Origin: Aeromonas hydrophila subsp. hydrophila ATCC 7966
GTDB taxonomy: Bacteria; Pseudomonadota; Gammaproteobacteria; Enterobacterales; Aeromonadaceae
Assembly (NCBI RefSeq): GCF_000014805.1
Contig: NC_008570.1
Coordinates: 1,803,001 to 1,867,000 of the forward strand
Direction: 5' to 3'
Length of the DNA: 64,000 bases
Shown here: one piece after another, positions 44,386 through 54,945 of the stretch
Layout of the letters: the number at the start of each line of letters is the position of its first letter
Numbering within the stretch: the first letter of the stretch is position 1
The notes under the pieces: generated by a model
Told to the model about the DNA's origin: nothing
What the model saw: only the letters and a program-made list of their open reading frames with translations
Database searches by the model: none
Made by a program: the position numbers and the translations under genes

Positions 44386-47300
44386 ATGCGCCGCGTCGAC
44401 TCTCACCCTCGCCTCTCTCGTTCCTCACCGCAACAGACGGCCGTCCCCGGGCGCCGCTGGTCGGCCCTGCTACTGGCGGGATTCACGGCGCTGCTGCTGA
44501 GCGGCTGCGGCCCCGACAAGCCTGTCGCCAATACGCCGACCAATCAACCCGCTGCCGGGCAGGAGGCCGGGGCGCCGAGTGCAGTCGTGCAGGCCAATGC
44601 CCGCCAATATCGGGATGCCCCGGCACTGGCGCTGGTTTTCTCCGGCCCCCTGGCGCCGAAGGCAAACTGGCAGAGCTGGCTTTCGGTCAGTGAGGGAGGC
44701 AAGCAGGTGCAGGGGGAGTGGATCCTCGCCGACGATGGCCGCACCCTCTATTTCCCGAACGTTCAGCCCGATAAAAGCTATGAGGTGAGCCTCAAGGCGG
44801 GGTTGGGCCCATCCCCCCAGAGTTGGACCCTCAAGACCCGTCCGCTGGAGGCGGGGGCCTCCTTTACCGCCAGCGGCATGGTATTGCCGCTGCGCGACGA
44901 GCTGCGCCTGCCCATCAGCGCGGTCAACGTGGACGAGGTCAATATCGATTTCTTCCGGGTCGATGCGGAATATCTGCCCCGCTTCCTGGCGGAATATCGC
45001 CCCGGTGCCGGCATGGGCAACTGGGAGCTTGAACAGATCACCCAGCGGGCCAAGCGGGTGTTTAGCGGCCGCTACGCGCTGGAGCTCGATGCCAACCGGC
45101 GCGAGACCCGCCTCATCAATGTGAAGGAGCCGCAGTTGGCGGAGGCTGGCGTCTACTTTGCGGTGATGTCGCCTCTTGGCAACTACGACTGGCGCAAGGA
45201 GACCACCTATTTCGCGGTGAGCGACATGGGGCTCAGTGCCCGTCGTTACAGCGATCAGCTGGAGGTGTTTGTCAGCTCGCTGGCTACGGCTGATCCGCTC
45301 AAGGATGTGCAACTCTCCCTGCTCGATGAGAAGGGCAACCGGCTGCAGGTGCAAACCACCGATCCGCAGGGCCATCGCCGCTTCGATCAGGTGCAGGGTG
45401 CTCGCTTGCTGCTGGCTGAACAGGGCAAGCATCTGGCGGTGCTGCGCCTCGATGGCGCGGCGCTCGATCTCTCCACCTTCGATCTCGGCACCCAGCCCTG
45501 GCAGGCTCAGCAGCTTTATCTGTTCAGCGGGCGGGATCTCTATCGCCCCGGCGAGCGGCTCGACAGCGAGATCCTGCTCAAGGGACAGGATGGCCAGCTG
45601 CTGCCGGGCATGGCGGTGGAGCTGGAGGTGAAACAGCCGGACGGCCAGCTGCTCGAACAAAAGCGCCTGCTGCCCGATAGCCTTGGCGCCGCTCACTACG
45701 GCCTGCGCCTGCCGATTGATGCGCCGCTCGGGCGCTGGACCATCAACCTCAAGACCGCCGCCGGTAGCCGCTTCGAGTGGCCCTTTTTGGTGGAGGAGTT
45801 CTTGCCGGAGCGGCTGAAACTGCAGCTTGGCAAGGGGCCGGATGGTGAAGTGACAGATCTGGACGCCGCCCTCACTCTGCCGCTGCAAGGGGACTATCTC
45901 TACGGTGCGCCAGCGAGCGCCACCAAGGCCAAGGCCGAGGTGAAGTTAAGCCGCGCCACCATGCCCTTTACCCAGTGGCAGGAGTTTACCCTGGGGGACG
46001 TGCTGCTCGCCGAGCAGGCCAAGGATCTTGAACCGCGGAGTCTCACCCTCGATGCGCAGGGGAAGGGGACTTTTTCGCTGGCTGATGAGCTCGATGGGGT
46101 GCGCGCCCTCGGGCCGCTGGAGGTGGCCTATCGGGTGTCGCTCGCCGAGCCCGGTGGCCGCGCCGTCAATCGCAGCCGCACCCAGTATGGCTGGCCCATA
46201 GGCAGCCAGTGGCCGGCACTTAGGGCCGATTTCGTGGCGGATCGGGTGGAAGGGGGCAAGCCGCTCCCCTTCCAGATCCTCAACCTCGATGAGCAAGGCC
46301 AACCGGTGGCGGGGGCGGTGAAGGTGCGCCTTGTCAACGAGTACCGCGACTACTACTGGCACTACGCCGATGGGGAGGGGTGGAAGTACGAGTTCAACAG
46401 TCAGCCCTATCTGGAGCAGGAGCAGACCCTGCAGCTGGATGGCAAGGGGCCGACCCCGCTCACGCTGCCACTGGCGGCGGGCTGGTATCGATTGGAAGTG
46501 GAGAACAGTCAGGGCCATCAATCGAGCCTGCGGGTGGAGATCGGCAGTTACGCCTGGGGCGGCGGTGGCGAGCAGGCACGACCCGACAAGATTGCCATCA
46601 CCCTCGACAAGCGGGCCTATCAGGCGGGTGACAAGGCCAAAGTGACCTTGGTTGCGCCACGCCCCGGCAAGGGGTTGCTGCTGGTGGAAGATGGCGACGG
46701 CCTGCGCTGGTGGCAGCGCATCGAGCTCAAAGGGGCCGGTGGCGATGCCAAGGATGCCCGCGGCGAATTCGAGATCCCGGTCAGCCCCGAGTGGCAGCGT
46801 CATGATCTGCATATCTCGGCCCAGATCGCCGCGCCAGACAGTGCCTCCAAGTCGGTCAGTAGCCAGCAGGGGCAGAGCCTGCGCTCGGTCGGTCTGGTGC
46901 CGCTCACGCTGGATCGGGAAGCGCGCCGTTTGCCGCTTACCCTGAGCGCGCCTGATAAGGCGGTGCCGCTCACGCGATTGGAAGTGACCGCCACCTCCAC
47001 CCCCAACAGTCAGGGGCGGGTGGTGCTGGCCGCGGTGGATCGGGGTGTGCTCAATATCAGCGACTACCAGCCCCTCGACCCGTTCGAGATCTTCTTTGGT
47101 CGCAAGCGCTTCGCACAGGATTTGTTCGACAACTACGGCCAGGTGATCCCGCCGCAGGATGGCAAGCTGGCCCGCCTCAACTACGGGGGCGATCGGGCGC
47201 CGCTGAAAAAAGGCGGCGCGCTGGAGAGTCGGGTCGAGATCGCCGCGCTCTGGAGTGGCGAGGTGAGTTTTGATGAGAGCGGCAAGGCGGTGATCCCGCT

Positions 47301-49275
47301 CGATTTGCCCAACTTCAATGGCGAGCTGGCGCTGATGGCGCTGGCCTGGAATGAACAGCAGGTCGGTGAGGCCGAGCGCGCCGTCAAGGTGGTGGCGCCC
47401 TTGGTGGCCGAGATCGGCTGGCCGCGCTTTGGCGCCAGAGGGGATGAGACCCGGGCGCTGGTACAGCTGCGCAACATGAGCGGCGAGGATCAGACCCTCT
47501 CCCTTGCCTGGACCCTGAACGGTGGGCTCAAGGCAAACGGCGAGCTGCCCGGCACCCTTTCTCTTAAAAATGGCGAGGAGCAGTGGCTGACCCTGCCGCT
47601 CACCGTGACCGGGGCGAGCGGCGTGGCGAGCCTGCAGTTGGCGGCCAGCGGCAAGGATTTTGCCATCAGCCGCGACTGGTATTTGCCGCTACGCTCCCCC
47701 TGGCCGGCCGAGACTCGCCAGCGTTACCAGATGCTGGCCCCCGGTCAGCAGATGAGCTTTGCGCCAGCTGAGCTGGCCGGGCTGGATCGTGCCAACCTGC
47801 AGGGGCTGCTCAGCCTCTCCGGCACCCCGCCCTGGGATCCGGCAGCCCAGTGGCAGGCGCTGGCCGACTACCCCTACGCCTGTCTGGAGCAGACTCTGTC
47901 CCGTGCCTGGCCTTACTTGCTGACCACGGCGGATGAGCGCACCGCCTGGAGCAAACCCGCAGAGGGCAAGAAAGCGGCGAGTGAGGCGGATGTGCAGCGC
48001 GCCCTGCTGCAACGGCTGCAGCGGTTGCAACTGCCCAGCGGCGGCTTTGGCCTGTGGGATGGTCGCTCCGACGAGGAGCAGTGGCTCACCGCCTATGCCG
48101 CCGACTACCTGCTGGCGCGCAAGGAGGCGGGCGACGCCGTGCCGGAGGCGATGCTCAATCAGGCGCTGAACCGGCTGCAAAGCTATCTCACCGACAGCCA
48201 GTACGGCGAGCACTGGAGCAGTGCCCCCGAGCACAGCCGGCTGGCTTATCAGGCTTACAGCGCCTATGTGTTGGCCCGGGTGGGCAAGGCGCCACTCGCT
48301 ACCCTGCGCCTTGTCTGGGAGCAGCAGGCCGATCACGCCCGCTCCGGCTTGCCGCTGCTCCACCTCTCCCTGGCCCTCTCGGCCATGGGGGATGAGCAGA
48401 ATGCCGCCAAGGCCCTCCGCCGGGCGCAGACGATCGAGCGCGGTGACGACTATCTGGGGGATTACGGGTCGCCGCTGCGCGACCAAGCCCTTGAGCTCTC
48501 CCTGCTGCGCCAGCACAAGCTGGCTGCGGATCGCTGGCCCGCTCTCAGCGCCAAGGTGGCCGATACTCTGGCTCACCGTCAGTGGCTCAGCACTCAGGAG
48601 CGGCTCGCCCTGCTGCGACTCGCCCGCTTCGATCCGGCCGTCGACTGGCAGGCCAAGGTGACCTCCTCTCTTGGTAGCGAGTCCCTGAGCGGTTCGGCCC
48701 CGTTGCAACTGGGCGCCCCCGAGGCGCTGGCAGCCAGTGCGGTTACCAATGAGGGCAAGGGCTCCCTCTATGTGAAGCGCACCTTGATCGGTTACCCCGA
48801 GCAGGCTCCTACCCGGCTGAGCCAGGGGATAAGCGTGACCCGCAGCTGGTTCAATAGCGACGGCCAGCCGTTTGATCCCGCCAAGGTAAAGGTCGGCGAT
48901 CTGGTGGTGGTGCGGCTCAACGTCAGCAGCGAATCGGCGGTGCCCGATGCCCTGCTGGTGGAGATGGTGCCCGCTGGCTTCGAGCTGGAGAACCCGACTC
49001 TTGGCAACAGCATCAAGCTCGAAGAGCTCTCCATTGAGGGGAAACCAGCGTGGCAGAGCGAGTGGAACGACTATCTCAAGCATCAGGAGTTTCGCGATGA
49101 CCGCTACACGGCAGCGCTGGATCTAAGCGAGGGGAGCAACCAGCAACTGGTCTACCTGATGCGGGCGGTGACGCCGGGTCGCTATCAGGTGCCGCCGACC
49201 CAGGTGGAGGATATGTACCGCCCCGAGCTACGTGCCGTGGGTGAGGATATCCATGAGGTAACTATCTCTGAGTAG
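44386..49275 (+). CDS. yfhM: Alpha-2-macroglobulin family lipoprotein
   Basis: A 1629-residue periplasmic lipoprotein that traps proteases. A long basic N-terminus precedes lipobox LLLSGC (Cys41). Macroglobulin-type beta domains follow. The thioester motif Y-A-C1166-L-E-Q lies in the alpha-solenoid thioester domain, and the C-terminal receptor-like domain contains LLVEMVPAGFELENP. In E. coli YfhM (ECAM) is paired with PBP1C for defence and repair of the cell wall, and pbpC follows here too. The ATG at 44386 is preferred for its AGGG spacing; an open frame starts earlier at 44308. Confidence 0.93.
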   Translation: MRRVDSHPRLSRSSPQQTAVPGRRWSALLLAGFTALLLSGCGPDKPVANTPTNQPAAGQEAGAPSAVVQANARQYRDAPALALVFSGPLAPKANWQSWLSVSEGGKQVQGEWILADDGRTLYFPNVQPDKSYEVSLKAGLGPSPQSWTLKTRPLEAGASFTASGMVLPLRDELRLPISAVNVDEVNIDFFRVDAEYLPRFLAEYRPGAGMGNWELEQITQRAKRVFSGRYALELDANRRETRLINVKEPQLAEAGVYFAVMSPLGNYDWRKETTYFAVSDMGLSARRYSDQLEVFVSSLATADPLKDVQLSLLDEKGNRLQVQTTDPQGHRRFDQVQGARLLLAEQGKHLAVLRLDGAALDLSTFDLGTQPWQAQQLYLFSGRDLYRPGERLDSEILLKGQDGQLLPGMAVELEVKQPDGQLLEQKRLLPDSLGAAHYGLRLPIDAPLGRWTINLKTAAGSRFEWPFLVEEFLPERLKLQLGKGPDGEVTDLDAALTLPLQGDYLYGAPASATKAKAEVKLSRATMPFTQWQEFTLGDVLLAEQAKDLEPRSLTLDAQGKGTFSLADELDGVRALGPLEVAYRVSLAEPGGRAVNRSRTQYGWPIGSQWPALRADFVADRVEGGKPLPFQILNLDEQGQPVAGAVKVRLVNEYRDYYWHYADGEGWKYEFNSQPYLEQEQTLQLDGKGPTPLTLPLAAGWYRLEVENSQGHQSSLRVEIGSYAWGGGGEQARPDKIAITLDKRAYQAGDKAKVTLVAPRPGKGLLLVEDGDGLRWWQRIELKGAGGDAKDARGEFEIPVSPEWQRHDLHISAQIAAPDSASKSVSSQQGQSLRSVGLVPLTLDREARRLPLTLSAPDKAVPLTRLEVTATSTPNSQGRVVLAAVDRGVLNISDYQPLDPFEIFFGRKRFAQDLFDNYGQVIPPQDGKLARLNYGGDRAPLKKGGALESRVEIAALWSGEVSFDESGKAVIPLDLPNFNGELALMALAWNEQQVGEAERAVKVVAPLVAEIGWPRFGARGDETRALVQLRNMSGEDQTLSLAWTLNGGLKANGELPGTLSLKNGEEQWLTLPLTVTGASGVASLQLAASGKDFAISRDWYLPLRSPWPAETRQRYQMLAPGQQMSFAPAELAGLDRANLQGLLSLSGTPPWDPAAQWQALADYPYACLEQTLSRAWPYLLTTADERTAWSKPAEGKKAASEADVQRALLQRLQRLQLPSGGFGLWDGRSDEEQWLTAYAADYLLARKEAGDAVPEAMLNQALNRLQSYLTDSQYGEHWSSAPEHSRLAYQAYSAYVLARVGKAPLATLRLVWEQQADHARSGLPLLHLSLALSAMGDEQNAAKALRRAQTIERGDDYLGDYGSPLRDQALELSLLRQHKLAADRWPALSAKVADTLAHRQWLSTQERLALLRLARFDPAVDWQAKVTSSLGSESLSGSAPLQLGAPEALAASAVTNEGKGSLYVKRTLIGYPEQAPTRLSQGISVTRSWFNSDGQPFDPAKVKVGDLVVVRLNVSSESAVPDALLVEMVPAGFELENPTLGNSIKLEELSIEGKPAWQSEWNDYLKHQEFRDDRYTAALDLSEGSNQQLVYLMRAVTPGRYQVPPTQVEDMYRPELRAVGEDIHEVTISE

Positions 49276-49285
49276 CTGGCGCTTG

Positions 49286-51685
49286 ATGAGTCGCAGACGC
49301 CCTCTGAGCAACGTTCCTTCCAGTGAGCGGGTTCGCCCGCTCACTTTCTGGCAGCGTGGCTGGCTGAAATTAGTTCGCACTGGCCGCGCCGGCTGGCGCT
49401 GGCTTGGTCGTCTGCCACGCTGGCTACGTGTCTCGGTATTGGGGGTCATCACCCTATGCCTGTCGCTACTGGCGCTGGATCGCATTTTCCCGCCGCCGCC
49501 ACTCGACCCGGCCTATGCGCGGGTGGTGCTCGATATGAAGGGGCGGCCGCTGCGCGCCTTTGCCGATACCAGCGGCGTGTGGCGCTACCCCGTGACCCTG
49601 GAGCAGGTCTCCCCCCGCTATATCGAGGCACTACTGGGCTACGAGGATCGCTACTTCTGGCGTCATCCCGGGGTCAACCCGGTGGCCATGGTGCGCGGCA
49701 TCGGTCAGTGGCTGCGCTACGGGCGCGCCGTGTCGGGTGGCTCGACCCTCACCATGCAGGTGGCCCGCCTCATCGAGCCCTACCACAGAAGCGTGCCCGG
49801 CAAGCTGCGCCAGATGGCGCGCGCGCTGCAGCTGGAGTGGCACTACGACAAACCCACCCTGCTCACCGTCTACCTCAACCGGGCGCCGTTTGGCGGCAAC
49901 CTAGAGGGGGTGCAGGCGGCAAGTTTTGCCTATCTCGGCAAGAGCGCCGCCAAGCTGACCTATGCCGAGGCTGCACTGTTGGCGGTGCTGCCGCAGGCTC
50001 CCAGCCGCAACCGGCCGGACCGGCATCCCGAGCGGGCCCGCACCGCCCGTGACAAGGTGATACAGCGGCTGGTAGCGCAAGGCGTCTGGCCCGAACAGGT
50101 GTGGCTGGAGGGGCGTATCGAGCCGGTGCTGGCTCGCGGTCACTTCACGCCGATGGAGGCGCCGCTGTTTGCCCGTCTCGCCGCCGACAATCAGGCGGGA
50201 GCGCTGGTGCACACCACCATTGACGGCGATCTGCAGCGCTGGCTGGAGGGGAGGGTGGCGAGTTATATCCGCCGCTTCCCCGAGCAGACCTCAGCGGCGT
50301 TGCTCTTGGTAGACAACAAAACCATGGCGGTACGCGCCTATGTGGGCAGCGCCGAGTATGGCAATTTGCGCCGCCACGGTTACCTCGACATGGTGCAGGC
50401 GATCCGCTCTCCTGGCTCCACCCTCAAGCCCTTTATCTACGGTCTGGCCATGGACGAAGGATTGGTGCACTCGGCCTCCCTGCTCTCCGATGCGCCGAGA
50501 CTGGGGGCGGAGTACCGCCCCGCCAACTTCTCCGGCGCCTTTCAGGGGCCGGTGACGCTTGCCCAGGCGCTGCAGCAATCCCTCAATGTGCCGGCGGTGC
50601 AGGTGCTGGAGGCGCTGGGGCCGGACAAACTTGTCAGCCGCCTCGACAACGCCGGGGTGCGGCTGGCGCTCTCCGACAAGCCCAATCCGGCCATAGCACT
50701 GGGGGCGGCGGGGATCCGGCTTGAGCAGCTGGTGGCGCTCTACAGCTCGCTGACCCGGCAGGGGCAGGTGGCGATGCCGGTTTGGCTGGCGGGGCAGCAG
50801 GCAGTGTCACGCCCCTTGCTGAGCCCGGGGGCGGCCTGGATCATCTGGCAGATCCTGAGCGCGCAGGGACGGGCGGATCAGCCTTTTGCCAGTGAGGCGA
50901 CCGGTAGGGTCAATCGGCTGGCTTGGAAGACCGGTACCAGCTACGGCTATCGCGACAGCTGGGCGATGGGGGTCTCAGGTCGCTGGACCATAGGCGTTTG
51001 GCTTGGGCGCCCCGACGGCACCCCCATGCCCGGTTTTTACGGCCAGAGCGCGGCGGTGCCGCTGCTGCTCTCTGTCTACTCGCGACTGGCCGACAATAGT
51101 CCCCTGCCAGCACAACCCAGCACGGTGAGCGAGGCCGAAGTTTGCTGGCCGCTGGGGCGCAAAGCGAGCGCAACCCTGCCTGAGGCCTGTCTGCAGCGTC
51201 AGAGCGCCAGGTTGCTGGAAGGGCGCGATCCTCCCACCTTGCCGGATCCCATGGACTGGCCGTCGCCGCTGCGGCAAGTGGCGTTGACCAAGGAGGGCAA
51301 GCCGACGCTGACCCGTTGCCAGGATGCGGTGCAATCCGGTTTTCGGGCGCTCTGGCCGCTGTCGCTGGAGCCTTGGCGGTCCCCCGACGAGCGACGGCAG
51401 ACGCTGCTGGCCAGCGGTTGTGCAGGGGAGGGGCAGAGCGCCGAGCTGCAGGCCCCGATTCGGATAGTGGCGCTGGGGGAGGGCAATCTTATCCGCAGTC
51501 AGCGCTATCGGCTACAACCCAAGGTGTTGGGCGGTGTCGGCAAGCCGGCCTGGTTTCTCAACGGCCAGCGGCTGCGCTGGGACGGCGATCAGGTGCTAAG
51601 TGCGGCGGGTCGTTATCAGCTGGTGGTGGTGGACGAGGCGGGCAACAGCGATCGCATCGAGTTTCGGCTGGAGAATCCCTCCTGA
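49286..51685 (+). CDS. pbpC: Penicillin-binding protein 1C
   Basis: A 799-residue inner-membrane peptidoglycan synthase: one N-terminal transmembrane helix (about 48-65), GT51 glycosyltransferase domain (GYEDRYFWRHPGVNP, SGGSTLTMQVARL) and a transpeptidase domain with S378-T-L-K381, SLN in QQSLNVPAVQV and KTGTSYG. The C-terminal BiPBP_C domain follows. It lies 10 bases after yfhM, as in enteric bacteria, and is probably translated from the same message. The in-frame TTG just before the ATG is not needed. Confidence 0.94.
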   Translation: MSRRRPLSNVPSSERVRPLTFWQRGWLKLVRTGRAGWRWLGRLPRWLRVSVLGVITLCLSLLALDRIFPPPPLDPAYARVVLDMKGRPLRAFADTSGVWRYPVTLEQVSPRYIEALLGYEDRYFWRHPGVNPVAMVRGIGQWLRYGRAVSGGSTLTMQVARLIEPYHRSVPGKLRQMARALQLEWHYDKPTLLTVYLNRAPFGGNLEGVQAASFAYLGKSAAKLTYAEAALLAVLPQAPSRNRPDRHPERARTARDKVIQRLVAQGVWPEQVWLEGRIEPVLARGHFTPMEAPLFARLAADNQAGALVHTTIDGDLQRWLEGRVASYIRRFPEQTSAALLLVDNKTMAVRAYVGSAEYGNLRRHGYLDMVQAIRSPGSTLKPFIYGLAMDEGLVHSASLLSDAPRLGAEYRPANFSGAFQGPVTLAQALQQSLNVPAVQVLEALGPDKLVSRLDNAGVRLALSDKPNPAIALGAAGIRLEQLVALYSSLTRQGQVAMPVWLAGQQAVSRPLLSPGAAWIIWQILSAQGRADQPFASEATGRVNRLAWKTGTSYGYRDSWAMGVSGRWTIGVWLGRPDGTPMPGFYGQSAAVPLLLSVYSRLADNSPLPAQPSTVSEAEVCWPLGRKASATLPEACLQRQSARLLEGRDPPTLPDPMDWPSPLRQVALTKEGKPTLTRCQDAVQSGFRALWPLSLEPWRSPDERRQTLLASGCAGEGQSAELQAPIRIVALGEGNLIRSQRYRLQPKVLGGVGKPAWFLNGQRLRWDGDQVLSAAGRYQLVVVDEAGNSDRIEFRLENPS

Positions 51686-51786
51686 GGGGAGGCGCCTCTC
51701 TTTGGAGTGTCAGAATATTGACGACATCGGGCGATGGCTGCGATGTCGTCAGCGGATTGTCGATTTCCCCGCAGGGTGTCGCGGAT

Positions 51787-52746
51787 TCAGGGCTTGACCT
51801 GACCCAGCCGGGTGAAGAAGTGCTGGCTCTTGCGCTGGTGGAAGTGGCTCTTCTTGATGGAGTGAAACACCAGCTTGCTGTCTGGATGGCTCGCCTTGAG
51901 GCGATGGATCATCGCCATGGCCGGTAAGCCAGTACTGACGAGCGTGGTGAGCGGCAGGCTCTGGGTCTGCGGCCCCAGCAGCTGGTTGAGCCCCTGCTGG
52001 GCCTGCTCGAAACGGGTCAGCACGGCGGGCTCGGCGTAGCCGCTGCCCAGCATGGCGAGCAGGGCATCGAGCGCCTGATTAAACTCGGCCAGCTGCTGGC
52101 GAAAGCCGCTGCGGGCGCGCAGGGCGATCAGCTCTGCAAATGGGATGTCGGCCAAGTGAGTGGGTACTTGCAGCGGGATTTCCAGATGGAAGCAATCCTG
52201 ACCACCGCGGTTGTGATAGCGGGATTCAAGCAAGTGCAGCAGCCGGTCCAGATAGTCGTGATCGGTGATGAGCGCCCCCTCATTGGCGAGCGCCCACTCG
52301 CGGGCGAGCCGCATGGAGAGCAGGTTGGCAAAGCGGCGCGCCATCCTGAACCCGCCCTCCTCCCGGCTGGCAAAACCATGCGCCAGACAAAAGCCGTGCA
52401 ACCGCTCCAGCCCTGCCTGGGCCGGGCAGAAGCAGTCGTGGTTGGCCGGCGTGCGCCAGCGACCGATCAGCTCCTTGTTACCAAACACCTTGTGACGCAC
52501 GAAGTCGGGGGCGAGCAGGCTGCTCAGCTGACTCTCCAGCTGGGGCGTGATGGCGGCAAAGAAGGCGGCATCCGGCCGCTCGGCCAGCAAGTCCGTCTCC
52601 TGTTCGAGGGTTTGCAGCAGGGCGGTGAGGCCGCTCTTCTCACTGACGGTGAAGACGAAGGCGAGCCGCTCCAGATAGAGCAGGGCAAACTTGAGCCAGA
52701 GCTCGTCGCGCACTTCCATGCCGGGGTAGTAGATGTAGGTCTTCAT
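51787..52746 (-). CDS. Uncharacterised 319-residue protein
   Basis: I do not recognise the family with confidence. The N-terminus (MKTYIYYPGMEVRDELWLKF) recalls DUF6236-type proteins, which open with a similar Y-Y-P ... RD ... WLK pattern. It has no signal peptide or transmembrane helix. The rest is rich in Leu, Ala, Gln and Arg and is probably mostly helical. It is a stand-alone gene, convergent with pbpC and divergent from thiI, with no obvious partner. Codon use and GC content match its neighbours, so the frame is likely real. Confidence 0.6.
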   Translation of the reverse strand: MKTYIYYPGMEVRDELWLKFALLYLERLAFVFTVSEKSGLTALLQTLEQETDLLAERPDAAFFAAITPQLESQLSSLLAPDFVRHKVFGNKELIGRWRTPANHDCFCPAQAGLERLHGFCLAHGFASREEGGFRMARRFANLLSMRLAREWALANEGALITDHDYLDRLLHLLESRYHNRGGQDCFHLEIPLQVPTHLADIPFAELIALRARSGFRQQLAEFNQALDALLAMLGSGYAEPAVLTRFEQAQQGLNQLLGPQTQSLPLTTLVSTGLPAMAMIHRLKASHPDSKLVFHSIKKSHFHQRKSQHFFTRLGQVKP

Positions 52747-52924
52747 CGAATGGGTCTGTGGTCAGGAATGTTGCCGGGACGCAGGTTCGGGAATATACGC
52801 AAGATTGCCTCGGTGCGGCAAACATTGCGTGGGGGAATGTGAGCAAACGCTCATCCAGTAGGCGCTGGCCACAAAGTTCTGATATAATTCGCGCCCTTAA
52901 ATCAAGGTCACCCGAGTCATTACC

Positions 52925-54373
52925 ATGAAGTTCATTATCAAGCTGTTCCCGGAAATCACCATCAAGAGCAAGTCGGTTCGCCAGCGTTTCATCAAGATCC
53001 TGCAGGGCAATATCCGCAATGTCCTGCGCCGCTTCGACGACGATGCCCGGGTACGGATGGATTGGGACAAGCTGATCGTGAGCTCCCGCAATGACCAGTT
53101 CCGTGAACAGGCCATCGAAGCCCTGGCTTGCATTCCCGGCATTCAGGCTTTCCTCGAGGTGCAGGCCAGCAAGTTTACCGATCTGCACGACATCTTCGAG
53201 CAGGTGAAAGCTGTGTGGGGTGACCAGCTCGAGGGGAAAACCTTCTGCGTACGCGCCAAGCGCCACGGCAAGCATGAGTTCTCTTCGCTCGAAGTGGAAC
53301 GCTACGTTGGCGGTGGTCTGAACCAGCACTGCGTGAGCAACGGCGTGCGCCTCAAGAACCCGGATGTGAAGATCAACCTCGAGATCGATGGTGAAGAGCT
53401 CTTCATCGTCAGCGCCATCCATCAGGGCCTGAGCGGCATGCCCATCGCTACCCAGGAAGATGTGCTGAGCCTCATCTCCGGCGGTTTTGACTCGGGCGTC
53501 GCCTCCTTCCAGTTCATCAAGCGCGGCTGCCGGGTGCACTACTGTTTCTTCAATCTGGGTGGGGCCGCTCACGAGATCGGCGTCAAGCAGGTGGCCTATC
53601 ACCTGTGGAACCGCTTCGGCTCTTCCCACCGGGTGCGTTTCACCGCGGTGGACTTCGAGCCGGTGGTAGCCGAGATCCTCGAGAAGATCGACAACGGCCA
53701 GATGGGCGTGGTGCTCAAGCGAATGATGATGCGCGCCGCCGCCAAGGTGGCCGACGAGTTCCAGATCCCGGCGCTGGTGACCGGTGAGTGCGTGGGTCAG
53801 GTCTCCAGCCAGACCCTCACCAACCTGAACGTCATCGACCGGGTGACCGACAAGGTGATTCTGCGCCCGCTCATCACCTGGGATAAGCCGGACATCATCA
53901 GCGAAGCCCGCCGTATCGGCACCCTGGAGTTTGCCGAGACCATGCCGGAGTATTGCGGTGTCATCTCCAAGAAGCCGACCGTGAAGGCCGAGCTCTCCCG
54001 TATCGAGGCGGAAGAGGAGAACTTCGACTTCGCCATTCTGGACAAGGTGGTGGCCGAGGCCCGTTACCTCGACATTCGTCGCATCGGTGAAGAGACCGCC
54101 GCCGAGGTGCAGGAAGTGGAGACTACCGCCGAGAGCGGCGACAACGAGGTGATCCTCGATATCCGCTCCATGGACGAGCACAACGAGAAGCCGTTGCTGG
54201 TGGAAGGGCGTGAGGTCATGCATATCCCCTTCTTCAAGCTGACCACCGCCTTTGGCGATCTGCCCAAGGAGAAGACCTACCTGCTCTATTGCGATCGCGG
54301 CGTGATGAGCAAGCTGCAGGCGCTCTATCTGAAAGAGAAGGGCTTTGCCAACGTCAAGGTGTACCGCCCGTAA
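52925..54373 (+). CDS. thiI: tRNA 4-thiouridine synthase / ThiS sulfurtransferase
   Basis: A 482-residue enzyme that makes s4U8 in tRNA and donates sulfur for thiamine synthesis. It has an N-terminal ferredoxin-like and THUMP region (1-165), PP-loop SGGFDSG from residue 185, central Cys in [12 protein letters not shown], and a C-terminal rhodanese domain with Cys456 in [10 protein letters not shown]. Same length and Cys position as E. coli ThiI (482 residues, Cys456). Monocistronic. Confidence 0.97.
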   Translation: MKFIIKLFPEITIKSKSVRQRFIKILQGNIRNVLRRFDDDARVRMDWDKLIVSSRNDQFREQAIEALACIPGIQAFLEVQASKFTDLHDIFEQVKAVWGDQLEGKTFCVRAKRHGKHEFSSLEVERYVGGGLNQHCVSNGVRLKNPDVKINLEIDGEELFIVSAIHQGLSGMPIATQEDVLSLISGGFDSGVASFQFIKRGCRVHYCFFNLGGAAHEIGVKQVAYHLWNRFGSSHRVRFTAVDFEPVVAEILEKIDNGQMGVVLKRMMMRAAAKVADEFQIPALVTGECVGQVSSQTLTNLNVIDRVTDKVILRPLITWDKPDIISEARRIGTLEFAETMPEYCGVISKKPTVKAELSRIEAEEENFDFAILDKVVAEARYLDIRRIGEETAAEVQEVETTAESGDNEVILDIRSMDEHNEKPLLVEGREVMHIPFFKLTTAFGDLPKEKTYLLYCDRGVMSKLQALYLKEKGFANVKVYRP

Positions 54374-54393
54374 TGTGACGTTCAAGCATGCAT

Positions 54394-54427
54394 AAAAAAA
54401 TCCGGCCAATGAGCCGGATTTTTTTAT
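54394..54427. terminator. Bidirectional terminator after thiI
   Basis: A-run, AAATCCGGC-CAATGA-GCCGGATTT, T-run; lies between convergent thiI and a small secreted-protein gene. Confidence 0.9.
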
Positions 54428-54451
54428 TTCACTCGGGGGAGATGATGTTCG

Positions 54452-54844
54452 TTAAGGGCAGGGCACCGGGGTAAAGGTGGATTGCCCCTGACAGCGCCAC
54501 CCCATCTCCGCCTGGCGCATCTGCCACAGGTTGTTGCTGCGAAACAGGGTCAGGATGTAGATCATGTCGCTCTTGGTGCCGTCGAGGGCAACCGAGAGCA
54601 CCAGATCGTTGTCCAGCTGTTGTGCCTGGATGCGACTGGGGATGTCGCTGTGGCCGACAAAACGCAATGCCACTTCACGATAGTCATTGACCCAGCTCTG
54701 CTGGGCAGTGCTTGCCTGTCGGATCTGCTGGTTGAACTGCTGCACCGGGGTGGAAGCGAGCCGTCCAAACAGTACCTGCGCTTCGGCCTGCGCCGTTGCC
54801 ACATTCATCAATAGCAGTGATGTGATGAGTCCAAGTTTTTGCAT
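54452..54844 (-). CDS. Small secreted protein of unknown function
   Basis: A 130-residue protein with a signal peptide (MQKLGLITSLLLMNVATAQA) and a mature part ending in a WRCQGQSTFTPVPC motif whose two cysteines could form a disulfide. I do not recognise a family; length and layout suggest a periplasmic protein. The ATG at 54844 is chosen because it places the signal peptide at the terminus. An upstream open frame overlaps the next gene. The ribosome-binding site is weak. Confidence 0.6.
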   Translation of the reverse strand: MQKLGLITSLLLMNVATAQAEAQVLFGRLASTPVQQFNQQIRQASTAQQSWVNDYREVALRFVGHSDIPSRIQAQQLDNDLVLSVALDGTKSDMIYILTLFRSNNLWQMRQAEMGWRCQGQSTFTPVPCP

Positions 54845-54945
54845 GAGGGATTCCGGCTTACAACACTGGACCTTATGACAACAGAAAAGCCTGCTTGGTT
54901 CAACGCAACCTGGCCAGGAGTGCGACTCTCCCCCTGGCCACGGCA

